Positions 16,461-25,662 are shown, numbered from the stretch's first letter. The stretch: DNA of 64,000 nucleotides from Niastella sp. OAS944 (GCA_024809215.1 JANUBW010000007.1:421289-485288), one strand, 5' to 3'. Program-made: numbers and translations. The notes: generated by a model not told the origin, from the sequence alone.

Positions 16461-16500
16461 AAATTAAAAGGTTGTCCCATGTTATGAGACAACCCTTTCT
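16461..16500 (-). terminator. Intrinsic terminator after pckA
   Basis: On the minus strand GGGTTGTC pairs with GACAACC (with one bulged G), extended by AAA/TTT, followed by TTTTAATTTT. It lies about 95 nt beyond the pckA stop. Confidence 0.7.
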
Positions 16501-16592
16501 ATGGCAAAGTAATCGTTGAGACCGAAATGCTTTTTGTTCAAAAAGCGTTCTAATTTCAATAAAATATTTGAAAGAAGAACAAAAAAGGCAAA

Positions 16593-18197
16593 CTAAATTT
16601 TTGGAGCTGCTGCCAGTACTTCCGGCGTAACCCCCGATGCATATTTTTCAAAATTGGTAATGAACTGTTTAGCCAGATTTTCGGCTGCCTTATCGTATGC
16701 TTCTTTATCGGCCCAGGTATTTCGTGGGTCCAATATCGGTGAAGGTACGCCGGGGCAACTGGTAGGTATGGCCATACCAAATACCGGGTGGGTTTCATAT
16801 TCCACCTTTTCAAGCTGGCCATTCAGTGCTGCACTGATCATGGCGCGGGTATACGACAATTTCATTCTGCTGCCCGTGCCGTAAGCGCCGCCCGTCCAAC
16901 CGGTATTTATCAACCATACATTAGCGTTGTGCTTTTTCAGTTTTTCGCCCAGCATACTGGCATAAAAGCCCGGGTGCAGGGGTAAAAAGGGAGCACCAAA
17001 GCAGGCACTGAAAGTTGATTTAGGTTCGGTAACGCCGGCTTCGGTACCTGCTACTTTAGCTGTATAACCAGAAATAAACTGGTACATAGCCTGTTCGGGT
17101 GTAAGTTTTGAAACCGGAGGCAGAACGCCATAAGCATCGCAGGTAAGGAAAAAAATATTTTCCGGAATACCGCCAGTGGCTGGTTCTTTGGCATTACAGA
17201 TATAATTCAACGGGTACGATACCCTGGTATTTTCCGTAATGGATTTATTAGTATAGTCAATATCAATTGTGCCGGGGTGGAACATGGTGTTCTCAACCAG
17301 TGCGCCACCGCGTATGGCGGCGTAAATGGCCGGTTCTTTTTCAGCGCTCAGATCAATACACTTGGCATAGCAGCCGCCTTCGAAGTTGAATACGCCCTGG
17401 TCTGTCCAGCCGTGTTCGTCGTCGCCAATAAGTTTACGGTTAGGATCGGCGCTCAAAGTGGTTTTGCCGGTTCCGCTAAGTCCAAAGAACAGGGCTGTAT
17501 CGCCATCGTTACCTATGTTGGCCGAACAGTGCATGCTCAACACACCTTTGTCGTGCGGTAAAATATAATTGAGAATTGAGAAAATTCCTTTTTTGATCTC
17601 ACCGGTGTAGGCGCTGCCGGCTATAAGAATGGTGCGGTGTTTAAAGCTTATTACAGCCGCATTATGTTGACGAACGCCACATTCCGTGGGGTCGAGCTTT
17701 AAGCTTGGTGCTGCCAGAATATGCCAGTCGGGCGTAAAATGGTCCAGCTCTTCCTCTTCGGGGCGAAGGAACATGTTATAGGCAAACAGGTTTGCCCAGG
17801 GGTTATCATTAATTACACGAATGTTTAGGCGGTAGCGTGGTTCGGCGCAGGCGTAAGAATCGCGGATCCATACTTCCGGCTGTACGTTCAGGTAATCAAG
17901 GATCTTTTTACGAATGCAATGGAAATATTTTTCATCCAAAGGAATGTTGAAGTCATTCCAGTGTACAGAGTTCTCAGTGATCTCGTCTTTTACGATGAAT
18001 TTGTCTTTGGGGCTTCTACCGGTAAATTCTCCGGTTTTAACTACCAGAGCGCCGGTGTTATTCAGTTCACCCTGGTTTAAGCGTAAAGTATCCTGTACCA
18101 GTTCATCGGCTGATAATTGATAGTGTAACAGGTTGGTTGAGTGTAGGCCAAGCTCCTCAAGTCCTTTCGTTGGCAGTGCAAGTGTGGTTATTGACAT
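16593..18197 (-). CDS. pckA: Phosphoenolpyruvate carboxykinase (ATP)
   Basis: 534 aa. Converts oxaloacetate and ATP to PEP, CO2 and ADP in gluconeogenesis. Key motifs are the substrate loop GRSPKDKFIV (about residues 59-68), the kinase-1a P-loop GLSGTGKTTLSAD (about 242-254), kinase-2 LIGDDEHGW (about 260-268), and the adenine-binding NTGWTGGAYGTGSRM near 441-455. Length matches ATP-type enzymes. A -7 element lies upstream on the minus strand and a terminator downstream. It is transcribed alone and diverges from the Xaa-Pro aminopeptidase gene. Confidence 0.97.
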   Translation of the reverse strand: MSITTLALPTKGLEELGLHSTNLLHYQLSADELVQDTLRLNQGELNNTGALVVKTGEFTGRSPKDKFIVKDEITENSVHWNDFNIPLDEKYFHCIRKKILDYLNVQPEVWIRDSYACAEPRYRLNIRVINDNPWANLFAYNMFLRPEEEELDHFTPDWHILAAPSLKLDPTECGVRQHNAAVISFKHRTILIAGSAYTGEIKKGIFSILNYILPHDKGVLSMHCSANIGNDGDTALFFGLSGTGKTTLSADPNRKLIGDDEHGWTDQGVFNFEGGCYAKCIDLSAEKEPAIYAAIRGGALVENTMFHPGTIDIDYTNKSITENTRVSYPLNYICNAKEPATGGIPENIFFLTCDAYGVLPPVSKLTPEQAMYQFISGYTAKVAGTEAGVTEPKSTFSACFGAPFLPLHPGFYASMLGEKLKKHNANVWLINTGWTGGAYGTGSRMKLSYTRAMISAALNGQLEKVEYETHPVFGMAIPTSCPGVPSPILDPRNTWADKEAYDKAAENLAKQFITNFEKYASGVTPEVLAAAPKI

Positions 18198-18521
18198 ACT
18201 AACATTCGTTTGTTTTACGGGTCAAAGATAATATTAAAAATTATCCATGCCAATGGCGGTATTTAATGCATTTTTGAATATATTCTAATGTAATGGGTAG
18301 TTTGTTGTTAATTATTTAACTAACATGTGTTAGGATAAAATCGCATTGATAGCTCAGGCGGTTTTACTGAATGGGTACTAAAAGCATGATTTATTTGTTA
18401 ATTGATTGTGGTTATGTGGGTGATGAGAGGGGCGGGTTACGATTCTCCATTGTCAATTGCCGGGTGAACTTTATTTTTACCCCTTCAATTCAGTAACAAA
18501 AGCTCCATAAAAAATTATTAC
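18198..18521. other. Divergent intergenic region pckA/pepP
   Basis: 324 nt of A/T-rich sequence without stuttered words. It holds the pckA -7 element near its left end. No exact TAnnTTTG was found close to the pepP ATG; TATTTTTA near 18472 is the nearest resemblance. No RNA gene was recognised. Confidence 0.5.
18223..18230 (-). promoter_or_regulatory. -7 element TATCTTTG for pckA
   Basis: Exact TAnnTTTG on the minus strand, 25 nt before the pckA ATG. Confidence 0.65.
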
Positions 18522-19814
18522 ATGAAGTATCTGCCGCTCGATCCTGCCATTTTTATCCAGAACCGTAAGAATTTTGTGGCAAGGATGGATAAAAATGCTA
18601 TCGCTATCTTCAACAGCAACGACGAACTGCCAAACAATGGCGATGCCCTGCATAAATTCAAACAAAACAGCGACCTGTATTGGTTAAGTGGAATTGATCA
18701 GGAAGATACCATGGTGATCCTGTTCCCCGGCAACCCCGATCCCAAGTTCAGAGAGGTGCTGGTGTTGGTTCGTCCTAATGAAATGAAAGAGAAATGGGAT
18801 GGCAAACGCTTACGTGCAGAAGAAGCCAAAAAGATCAGTGGTATTTCAACCATTCTTTGGCTCGATAGCCTGGAAGGCGTTTTACAGGGGTGGATCCATT
18901 TGGCCGATACCATATATTTAAATACCAACGAAAACGATCGCAAGGGAAGTCTGGTGCCCGTACGCGATTACCGTTTTGCCGAAACCATGAGGCAGCGTTA
19001 CCCTTTGCATCAGTATAAACGCAGCGCCCGTATTATGAAAGACCTGCGGGCAATTAAGTCGGCCCAGGAAGTTGTGGTAATGCAAAAAGCAATAGATATT
19101 ACCCATGTTACGTTTGAACGCTTGCTTAAATTCATAAAGCCCGGCGTAATGGAGTATGAGATAGAGGCCGAAATATGGCATTCTTTCTTATCGCAACGCG
19201 CTACCGGCCCGGCTTACGGCAGTATTATTGCGAGTGGCGACAACGCCCGCATTCTGCATTATGTAAATAATAACCAGGAATGTAAAGATGGCGACCTGGT
19301 ACTTATGGATTTTGGCGCCGAGTATGGCGGTTATTGTGCCGATTTAACCCGTACGGTACCGGTGAATGGCAGGTTCACAAAACGCCAGCGTGAGGTATAC
19401 GACACCTGTTTGAAACTGCATAACTATGCGAAAAGCATTTTGAAACCAGGTATTAGTATTGTTGATTACACCGATAAAGTAGGTGCAGAGGCTACCAAAC
19501 TATTTGTGAAGCTGGGATTGTTAAGTCCATCGGATATAAAGAACGAAGACAAAGAGAACCGTGCGTACCGCAAGTATTTGTATCATGGTATTTCGCATCA
19601 TTTAGGAATTGATGTGCATGACCTGGGAACGCGTACTGAGCCTATTAAGCCGGGCATGGTGTTTACCATTGAGCCGGGTATTTATATAGAAGAAGAGCAA
19701 ATGGGTATACGTATTGAGAACAATGTGTGGATTACCAAAACCGGTAACAAAGACCTGATGGCTAAGATACCTATTACATCGGAGGAGATTGAAGCACACA
19801 TGAAGCGTAAATAG
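18522..19814 (+). CDS. pepP: Xaa-Pro aminopeptidase (M24B)
   Basis: 430 aa. Removes N-terminal residues preceding proline. An N-terminal AMP_N domain (about residues 1-140) precedes a creatinase-fold catalytic domain with the dinuclear metal ligands visible in order: LMDFGAEYGGYCADLTRT (two Asp), YHGISHHLGIDVHD (His), FTIEPGIYI (Glu) and GIRIENNVW (Glu). No signal peptide, so cytoplasmic. A second, distinct member is encoded at 48862-50262 on the other strand. pssA follows after 40 nt and purS overlaps pssA, so the three may be cotranscribed. Confidence 0.93.
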   Translation: MKYLPLDPAIFIQNRKNFVARMDKNAIAIFNSNDELPNNGDALHKFKQNSDLYWLSGIDQEDTMVILFPGNPDPKFREVLVLVRPNEMKEKWDGKRLRAEEAKKISGISTILWLDSLEGVLQGWIHLADTIYLNTNENDRKGSLVPVRDYRFAETMRQRYPLHQYKRSARIMKDLRAIKSAQEVVVMQKAIDITHVTFERLLKFIKPGVMEYEIEAEIWHSFLSQRATGPAYGSIIASGDNARILHYVNNNQECKDGDLVLMDFGAEYGGYCADLTRTVPVNGRFTKRQREVYDTCLKLHNYAKSILKPGISIVDYTDKVGAEATKLFVKLGLLSPSDIKNEDKENRAYRKYLYHGISHHLGIDVHDLGTRTEPIKPGMVFTIEPGIYIEEEQMGIRIENNVWITKTGNKDLMAKIPITSEEIEAHMKRK

Positions 19815-19854
19815 TTAAATTGCACCTATTCATATTTACTAATTTTTCGAATTA

Positions 19855-20619
19855 ATGAAGCATATTCCGAACCTGTTCACGTTGATCAATTTGTTCTTTG
19901 GTTGTATTGCGATCACATATATACTTCAGAACGGTATTATTATAGTTAATGATGAGCAGGGTACCCAGTTGTTAGAGATACCAGAAAAAATATGGCTGGG
20001 TTCATTGTTCATAGCACTGGCTGCAGTAGTTGATTTTTTAGATGGGTTTGTTGCCCGCCTCTTCGGCGCTACTTCTGCATTGGGTAAACAACTCGATAGC
20101 CTGGCCGATGCAGTAAGTTTTGGCGTGGCGCCCGGTATGATCGTTTACCAGTTTTTACGGTTAAGCTACTCATCGGAGCCCGATGGTGTTGAAGTGCCTG
20201 TTTTGATGTTGATGCCCGCCTTTATTATCTCTTGTGCGGCGGCCTTCAGGCTGGGTAAGTTTAACCTCGACGATTCGCAGCAATTCGGCTTTAAAGGAGT
20301 ACCTACACCGGCTGTTGGATTGCTGATCGCTTCTTTCCCGCTTATTTATTGGTATTCAGAAAGCCCGGCGGCAGTGGAGTTGATGCATAATAAATGGCTT
20401 TGGTATGCCGTAATTGTCATCGTGAGCTATTTAATGGTAAGCAATTTGCCGTTGATGGCCCTGAAATTTAAAAATTTCTCAGTAAAAAGTAATTTACCCA
20501 AGCTTATTTTGCTGGTTGCAGCCATAATAGCGGGTATATTATTAAAATGGTTGGCTGTACCGGTTGTATTTATTCTTTACATCATCTTATCTTTGGCGTT
20601 CAAAAATAAAACCACATGA
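19855..20619 (+). CDS. pssA: CDP-alcohol phosphatidyltransferase (PssA-like)
   Basis: 254 aa integral membrane enzyme with about seven hydrophobic helices. The CDP-alcohol phosphatidyltransferase signature DG-x2-AR-x8-G-x3-D-x3-D is complete in FLDGFVARLFGATSALGKQL plus the following DSLAD (residues about 62-86). The start NLFTLINLFFGC and VSFGVAPGMI are typical of phosphatidylserine synthases, which make PS from CDP-diacylglycerol and serine. Substrate assignment to serine is by family resemblance. Its stop codon overlaps the purS start (ATGA). Confidence 0.88.
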   Translation: MKHIPNLFTLINLFFGCIAITYILQNGIIIVNDEQGTQLLEIPEKIWLGSLFIALAAVVDFLDGFVARLFGATSALGKQLDSLADAVSFGVAPGMIVYQFLRLSYSSEPDGVEVPVLMLMPAFIISCAAAFRLGKFNLDDSQQFGFKGVPTPAVGLLIASFPLIYWYSESPAAVELMHNKWLWYAVIVIVSYLMVSNLPLMALKFKNFSVKSNLPKLILLVAAIIAGILLKWLAVPVVFILYIILSLAFKNKTT

Positions 20620-20861
20620 CCTATACAGTTCAGGTGAAGGTAATGCCGTTAAAAGAATTGCTCGATCCGCAGGGAAAAGCCGTAATGGGTGGATTGCAAA
20701 ATCTGGGATTAGGAAATATTCAGGATGTACGGGTAGGAAAGAACATCACCCTGCAGGTAGAAGCCAACACCCCTGATCAGGCAAAAGCTATTGCCGAAGA
20801 AGCCTCCAAGAAGTTACTCGCTAATCCAGTAATGGAATACTTTGAAGTTGTGGTTAATTAA
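20616..20861 (+). CDS. purS: Phosphoribosylformylglycinamidine synthase subunit PurS
   Basis: 81 aa. PurS bridges PurQ and the small PurL in the multi-subunit FGAM synthase of purine biosynthesis. The sequence matches the family: V.VMPLKELLDPQGKAVMGG, LGLGNIQDVRVGK, then a helix ending in LLANPVMEYFEV. It overlaps pssA by four nucleotides (ATGA), implying translational coupling to a lipid gene; neither purQ nor purL is nearby. A strong hairpin made of GCAAATGTG words follows. Confidence 0.9.
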   Translation: MTYTVQVKVMPLKELLDPQGKAVMGGLQNLGLGNIQDVRVGKNITLQVEANTPDQAKAIAEEASKKLLANPVMEYFEVVVN

Positions 20862-20891
20862 TTGAACCCCACAAACATCGGAACAAATTAT

Positions 20892-20935
20892 GCAAATGTG
20901 CAAATGCCCTTAACTGAGGGCGTTTGCACATTTGC
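20892..20935. repeat. GCAAATGTG hairpin after purS
   Basis: The stem of 19 bp (20892-20910 with 20917-20935, one T-G wobble) is built from two tandem GCAAATG words and their inverted copies around a 6-nt loop. Further words (TTAGCAAATTATCACG) continue to 20953. It could terminate the pssA-purS mRNA, though no long T run follows. Same family as the GCTAATGTG arrays. Confidence 0.8.
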
Positions 20936-20964
20936 TATTAGCAAATTATCACGTTAGTTCCATT

Positions 20965-21630
20965 ATGCTTTACATCGTTCCTACACCAATAGGCAATTTG
21001 CAGGACATTACCCTCAGGGCCCTGGAGGTGTTGAAGCAGGTTGATCTGATACTGGCCGAAGATACCCGCACATCGGGTAAATTGTTAAACCACTATCAAA
21101 TATCAAAGCCGGTTACTTCCTACCATATGCATAATGAGCACCAGGTAGTGCCGCATCTTATCAACCAGCTGCGCGAAGGCAAAACAATGGCCATGATATC
21201 TGATGCCGGTACCCCCGGTATATCTGATGCTGCTTTTTTGCTGGTACGTGAATGCATAAAAGAGGGAATAAAAGTTGAATGTTTGCCCGGCGCCACTGCC
21301 TTTGTACCCGCATTGGTAAACAGCGGCCTCCCCATGAACCGCTTTACTTTCGAAGGTTTTCTGCCGCCCAAAAAAGGCCGGCAAACCATGTTGAAGAAAC
21401 TGGCCGAAGAAGACCGTACCATGATCATTTATGAATCGCCCCACCGCCTCCTCAAAACCTTACAGGAGTTTGTTTTATACTTTGGCGCCGACCGCCAATG
21501 CAGTGTAAGCCGCGAGCTTAGTAAAATGTTTGAAGAAAATGCCCATGGTACTTTGCAGGAGTTAGTTGAACATTTTCAAAAGAAAGATGTTAAAGGTGAA
21601 ATTGTAATTGTGCTGGCTGGTAAAGAATGA
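20965..21630 (+). CDS. rsmI: 16S rRNA (cytidine(1402)-2'-O)-methyltransferase
   Basis: 221 aa from the ATG at 20965; the longer frame from 20932 would start inside the repeat hairpin region. SAM-dependent tetrapyrrole-methylase fold. Motifs are VPTPIGNLQDITLRALEVL at the N-terminus, AEDTRTSGKLL, DAGTPGISDA, LPGATAFVPALVNSGLP and IIYESPHRLLKTL. RsmI 2'-O-methylates C1402 in the ribosomal decoding centre. Like other Bacteroidota members it lacks the C-terminal extension of the roughly 286-aa Escherichia coli protein. The stop codon TGA is inside the first word of the next stuttered array. Confidence 0.94.
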   Translation: MLYIVPTPIGNLQDITLRALEVLKQVDLILAEDTRTSGKLLNHYQISKPVTSYHMHNEHQVVPHLINQLREGKTMAMISDAGTPGISDAAFLLVRECIKEGIKVECLPGATAFVPALVNSGLPMNRFTFEGFLPPKKGRQTMLKKLAEEDRTMIIYESPHRLLKTLQEFVLYFGADRQCSVSRELSKMFEENAHGTLQELVEHFQKKDVKGEIVIVLAGKE

Positions 21631-21735
21631 AGTAGGAAGTAAGAAATAAGAAGTAGGAAAAAGTTGCATTTGGCATGTAAACAATGTTTTTTACCTTATG
21701 GCTTCGTGCTTCATACATCATACGTCTTACTTCGG
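21625..21735. repeat. GAAGTAGG/CTTACTTC stuttered inverted array
   Basis: Left arm 21625-21657 (GAATGAAGTAGGAAGTAAGA, AATAAGAAGTAGG) starts in the rsmI stop codon; right arm 21701-21735 (GCTTCGTGCTTCATACATCA, TACGTCTTACTTCGG) carries the same words inverted. Closely related to the array after fabI, including the final CTTAC-TTCGG / CTTACGTCGG. Confidence 0.78.
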
Positions 21736-21857
21736 CTTGTTAATTGTTGAAATAGTGTATTAACAAAATGGCATGCAAAATTTCAACAACTTTAAGTTTT
21801 CTTTGTCAGGTCAGGGATTGAAATTTGTATTGTAACTCCCATAAACACGTAACAAGT

Positions 21858-22313
21858 ATGAAAAAATTTGTTTATTACTGTCTGGCGCTTTGTTTAGCAT
21901 TCTCTATATATGGTACCGCCAACGCGCAAATGCGTAAGATACCGGCAGAAGTTACCGAAGCGTTCAGAGGTAAATACCCCACCGCATTAAACGTTGAATG
22001 GCGCGATCGCCTCACCGGCTTTACCGCTGTATTTGATCAGGATAACATACACTACGAAGCAAAATTCACCAATAAAGGTTTCTGGCAAAGCACCGAGAAC
22101 AAGATCACTGAAGCTGAGTTGCCTGCAGCTGTAAAGGATGGATTTCAAAAAAGTAAATACGCAGAAGAATGGACTATTGAAAAAGTATATAAAATAGCCC
22201 TGCGTGAAGACAAAACGCAATACCGCCTTGAAATAGAAAAGAACGATATACAGAAGAAGAACCTGTTGTTCGACCCCAGCGGTCGTTTGCTTAGCGACAA
22301 AATTACACTGTAA
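21858..22313 (+). CDS. Secreted PepSY-like domain protein
   Basis: 151 aa from the ATG at 21858, which gives a clean signal peptide (KKFVYYCLALCLAFSIYG, cleavage after ANA). The mature part has two similar halves, each a short helix then strands (IPAEVTEAFRGKYPTALNVEW and LPAAVKDGFQKSKYAEEWTI-like), the pattern of the PepSY-like family PF11396 in Bacteroidota. Such proteins are small periplasmic proteins, sometimes next to peptidases or two-component systems; the function is unknown. The M1 peptidase gene follows but after a terminator. Confidence 0.8.
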   Translation: MKKFVYYCLALCLAFSIYGTANAQMRKIPAEVTEAFRGKYPTALNVEWRDRLTGFTAVFDQDNIHYEAKFTNKGFWQSTENKITEAELPAAVKDGFQKSKYAEEWTIEKVYKIALREDKTQYRLEIEKNDIQKKNLLFDPSGRLLSDKITL

Positions 22314-22345
22314 GCCAACAATCAATAACTTTCACATATATAAGG

Positions 22346-22380
22346 TCCCCGGTAGTTATGCTGCCGGGGATTATTGTTTT
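22346..22380 (+). terminator. Intrinsic terminator after PepSY-like gene
   Basis: TCCCCGGTAG pairs with CTGCCGGGGA (10 bp, one wobble) around TTATG, followed by TTATTGTTTT. Confidence 0.85.
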
Positions 22381-22525
22381 ACAACCGCTTAGCATGTGCG
22401 CCATCACATTAAAAGCTCCTTAATACAAGGGAGGTATTAACCGGTTATAACTTATAACTATTTATCATTTTTCTTTTTTGCATACCTTACGCGCCTGAAA
22501 ACTATTTTAATATAAAACCACAGAA

Positions 22526-24547
22526 ATGATGCGTAATAAGATCTATACGCTGGGATTGTTTTCCCTGTTGACAGCTACAGTGTGGGCACAACCCGACAGG
22601 TGGCAGCAACGGGTAAAGTACACGATGGATGTTGCCATGAACGTGACCACTAACCGGTTTACCGGTAAACAAAGGCTTGAATACACCAATAATTCGCCCG
22701 ATACACTTAAAAAAGTATTCTATCATTTATACTGGAATGCCTTTCAGCCCAACAGCATGATGGATAACCGCAGCCGCGTACTTGGCCAAAAGACCATCAA
22801 TAAAAAGCAAGACTGGGATAGCCGCGTACGTGACCGTATTCAATACCTGAAAGAAGATGAGATTGGTTACCAAAAGATAATTTCTTTAAAGCTGAATGGC
22901 GCTGCCCAGAAGTACAATGTGCAGGAAACCATTCTTGAAGTGCCGCTTACTCAACCCATTCTGCCCCATGCAAAAGTGGTGTTCGATATGGAGTTTGAAG
23001 CCCAGGTGCCGCTGCAGATCCGCCGCAGTGGTCGCGATAACCCAACCACCGGTGTACGTTATTCAATGAGCCAGTGGTACCCTAAAATGTGTGAGTATGA
23101 TTATGAAGGCTGGCATCCAACTCCCTATGTTGCCCGAGAGTTCTATGGTGTGTGGGGCGATTATGAAGTGAATATTACCATCGATAAGAACTATATGATT
23201 GGCGGAACCGGTTATTTGCAAAACCCAAATCAAATTGGTTTTGGTTACCAGGATGCCGGTGTTAGAATGGCTAAACCTGCCGGCCCAACCCTTACCTGGC
23301 GTTTTGTTGCTCCCAATGTACACGACTTTATGTGGGCTGCCGATCCTGAGTATACACATCTTACCCGCACTATTGCCGGCGGGCCGGTTATACATGTTAT
23401 TTATAACAACGACGATGCTCATTTACGTAAAGTGTACGATGGGCTGGCTGCCGATAAAAAGAAGGACTTTGCTACTGCAGATGCTTATATAAAGGATTTT
23501 CATGAACAATGGAAACGGGTAGCAGATGCAGCCGTAATTGTTTTGCCATTTATTGAAAAGAAATTCGGTGCTTATCCATACAAGCAATATACGTTTATAC
23601 ATGGTGGCGATGGTGGTATGGAATACCCCATGGGCACGCTCATTGTAGGCCCCAGCATAAGCACAGCCATTCACGAATGGATGCACACCTGGTTTCAGAT
23701 GATGCTGGGTACCAACGAATCGCTTTATCCGTGGATGGATGAAGGCTTTACCAGTTACGCTGCTTCACTGGTTACCAATTACTACCAAACAGTTACCAAC
23801 AGCAAGGCTACCGAAAGCGAAGTAGGTACAGGGCCACGTAAGAAAGTGCTGGTTGATTCACTGGCCGGAAGCAATTCATTTGTTGGCAAAGCCAACCCAC
23901 ATGAAGATGCGTACGACAATTACTTTGGTCTTGTTGCCAGCAGGCTTGAAGAACCCCTCACTACCCATGCCGATCATTATGAAACCAATATAGCGTATGG
24001 CATTGCCTCGTATTCAAAAGGGGAGGTGTTTATGGAGCAGCTGGGTTATATTGTTGGCGCCCAGGTACGCGATAAAATATTGCTCGATTATTATAATCAA
24101 TGGCGGTTTAAACATCCCAATGTAAATGATTTTATTCGGGTGGCTGAAAAGGCCAGCGATATGAAGCTCGACTGGTACCGCGAGTATTGGGTGAACACTA
24201 CCAAAACCATCGATTATGGTATCGATAGCTTATGGGAAGAAAGCGGTAAAACAAAGATCAGGTTAAGAAGACTTGGCAATATGCCCATGCCAATAGATGT
24301 GTTGATAACATTTAAAGATGGCAGCAAGCTGATGGCTTATATACCGCAATACTCCATGTTTGGTGCCAAACCGGTTGAAGATGCTTCTATTCCGCGTAAC
24401 GTTTATGAACCCTGGAAGTGGACACACCCGCAATATACATTTGAGTTCAACAAACGCCTTACCGACCTAAAGGTGATAGAAATTGACCCCTCTATGCGAA
24501 TGGCCGATGTAGAAAGATCCAATAATAAACTGGAAATTCCCTGGTAA
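22526..24547 (+). CDS. Secreted M1-family metallopeptidase
   Basis: 673 aa. Signal peptide at residues 1-21 (GLFSLLTATVWAQ). The gluzincin site is complete: GGMEYP exopeptidase motif near residue 370, HEWMH zinc motif near 388, and the second Glu ligand in WMDEGFTSY about 18 residues later. This identifies an M1 (aminopeptidase N/LTA4H-like) enzyme acting on peptides in the periplasm or at the surface. The N-terminal beta-sandwich (about 30-250) is as expected. The start may be either of two adjacent ATGs (22526 or 22529). A strong terminator follows. Confidence 0.93.
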   Translation: MMRNKIYTLGLFSLLTATVWAQPDRWQQRVKYTMDVAMNVTTNRFTGKQRLEYTNNSPDTLKKVFYHLYWNAFQPNSMMDNRSRVLGQKTINKKQDWDSRVRDRIQYLKEDEIGYQKIISLKLNGAAQKYNVQETILEVPLTQPILPHAKVVFDMEFEAQVPLQIRRSGRDNPTTGVRYSMSQWYPKMCEYDYEGWHPTPYVAREFYGVWGDYEVNITIDKNYMIGGTGYLQNPNQIGFGYQDAGVRMAKPAGPTLTWRFVAPNVHDFMWAADPEYTHLTRTIAGGPVIHVIYNNDDAHLRKVYDGLAADKKKDFATADAYIKDFHEQWKRVADAAVIVLPFIEKKFGAYPYKQYTFIHGGDGGMEYPMGTLIVGPSISTAIHEWMHTWFQMMLGTNESLYPWMDEGFTSYAASLVTNYYQTVTNSKATESEVGTGPRKKVLVDSLAGSNSFVGKANPHEDAYDNYFGLVASRLEEPLTTHADHYETNIAYGIASYSKGEVFMEQLGYIVGAQVRDKILLDYYNQWRFKHPNVNDFIRVAEKASDMKLDWYREYWVNTTKTIDYGIDSLWEESGKTKIRLRRLGNMPMPIDVLITFKDGSKLMAYIPQYSMFGAKPVEDASIPRNVYEPWKWTHPQYTFEFNKRLTDLKVIEIDPSMRMADVERSNNKLEIPW

Positions 24548-24577
24548 ATATTTAAGCTCCTTTTTATATAAAACAAG

Positions 24578-24610
24578 AAGGCCTCCCGGTGCATCGGGAG
24601 GCCTTTGTCT
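24578..24610 (+). terminator. Intrinsic terminator after M1 peptidase
   Basis: AAGGCCTCCCG (24578-24588) pairs perfectly with CGGGAGGCCTT (24595-24605) around a 6-nt loop, then TGTCT. Confidence 0.85.
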
Positions 24611-24759
24611 AATAAGGTTATTGATAAACAGAGCACAGGATGGTAAAATGGCATGTAAGTATTTGATGTGACAACCTAACCTGGTGCAAAGCTAGCTACG
24701 TATTACAATTTACGCAATACTACTTTGTGGGTAATTTTGCTGTTGTTTTCTGCTTGCGC

Positions 24760-25404
24760 TTATCGGCCAAAGAATTTGTTTATGGCCTCAACGCGGTTAT
24801 TAACATGTAATTTCTCGTATATATGATATACGTGTTTACGCACTGTTTCCTGACTGATAAATAAACTGGCGGCAATTTCTTTATACAGCATGCCCTTAGC
24901 CAGTAATTCAAGTATTTCTTTTTCGCGGTTCGATAAAACACTGAGTGTATTCTCTGTAGCTTGTTCGCCGGCTTTGTTTTGCTGAAAGGCAGCTACTACT
25001 TTGCGGGCTATCTGGCTGCTCATGGGCGCGCCGCCTTCCTGTAGTTCGCGTATGGCTTCCAGTAATTTATGCGGGGCTGTTTTTTTGAGAATGTAACCAT
25101 TGGCGCCGGCGCTCAATGCCTCAAAGATCTTTTCATCGTCTTCATACACGGTACACATCATGAACAGGATATCTGGGTATTCTGCCTTGAGGTGCCTCAC
25201 CACATCAATGCCACTTTCTCCTTCACCCAGGTTTATATCCATCAGCACAATCTGCGGTTTCAGATCGGGGATCTTAACCATCGCTTCCTCTGCCGATGAA
25301 CAACTCCCCAATAACCGGTATCCTTCCGACATAGTAACGATCTGTTCCAATGCAGATCTTATATCTTTTGTATCATCTACGATACATACAGTAATATCCA
25401 TCAT
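24760..25404 (-). CDS. LuxR/NarL-family response regulator
   Basis: 214 aa from the first of two adjacent ATGs at 25404. Receiver domain at residues about 1-120 with the acidic pair VDDT, phospho-acceptor Asp in VLMDINLGEG (about residue 55), Thr in MMCTVYED and Lys in ILKKTAP. A linker then leads to a GerE/LuxR helix-turn-helix (LSNREKEILELLAKGMLYKEIA, then SQETVRKHVYHIYEKLHV). It is a DNA-binding transcription factor activated by phosphorylation. No histidine kinase is adjacent, so it is an orphan here. A weak -7 (GAACTTTG) lies four nucleotides before the ATG, implying a near-leaderless mRNA. Confidence 0.92.
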   Translation of the reverse strand: MMDITVCIVDDTKDIRSALEQIVTMSEGYRLLGSCSSAEEAMVKIPDLKPQIVLMDINLGEGESGIDVVRHLKAEYPDILFMMCTVYEDDEKIFEALSAGANGYILKKTAPHKLLEAIRELQEGGAPMSSQIARKVVAAFQQNKAGEQATENTLSVLSNREKEILELLAKGMLYKEIAASLFISQETVRKHVYHIYEKLHVNNRVEAINKFFGR

Positions 25405-25516
25405 GGTACAAAGTTCAGTTTTTTGCGGGAACGTAAAATACCACTTTGAGGTAGTTTTACTCACTGTAAATAAAAGTGCTTATTGTTACTGGTTGATAGC
25501 TTGATAGTTGTAGAAT

Positions 25517-25640
25517 CCCGGTTTTCAGGTGCCTGTTACCAGGAATACAAAATGCATTTACCTGTTATTCATAATCAGCCTGGCGAAGCAAAAGCCCGGA
25601 AACCGGCACCTTGCACCCTGCAACCTGTAACAGCAACCTA
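25517..25640. repeat. CCGGTTTT/AGGTGCCTG stuttered inverted array
   Basis: Left arm 25518-25543 (CCGGTTTTCAGGTGCCTGTT, ACCAGG); right arm 25595-25631 (CCCGGAAACCGGCACCTTGC, ACCCTGCAACCTGTAAC). The right arm has extra copies of the CACCTTG/CACCCTG word. It fills the 258-nt gap between rsmG and the response regulator gene, both leftward. Confidence 0.72.
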
Positions 25641-25662
25641 TATTCACAAAAGCTTCACTTAC

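Noticed and set aside
18345..18380. tRNA D-arm-like GATAGCTCAGGCGGTT upstream of pepP
   Set aside because: No acceptor, anticodon or T arm fits around it; chance resemblance.
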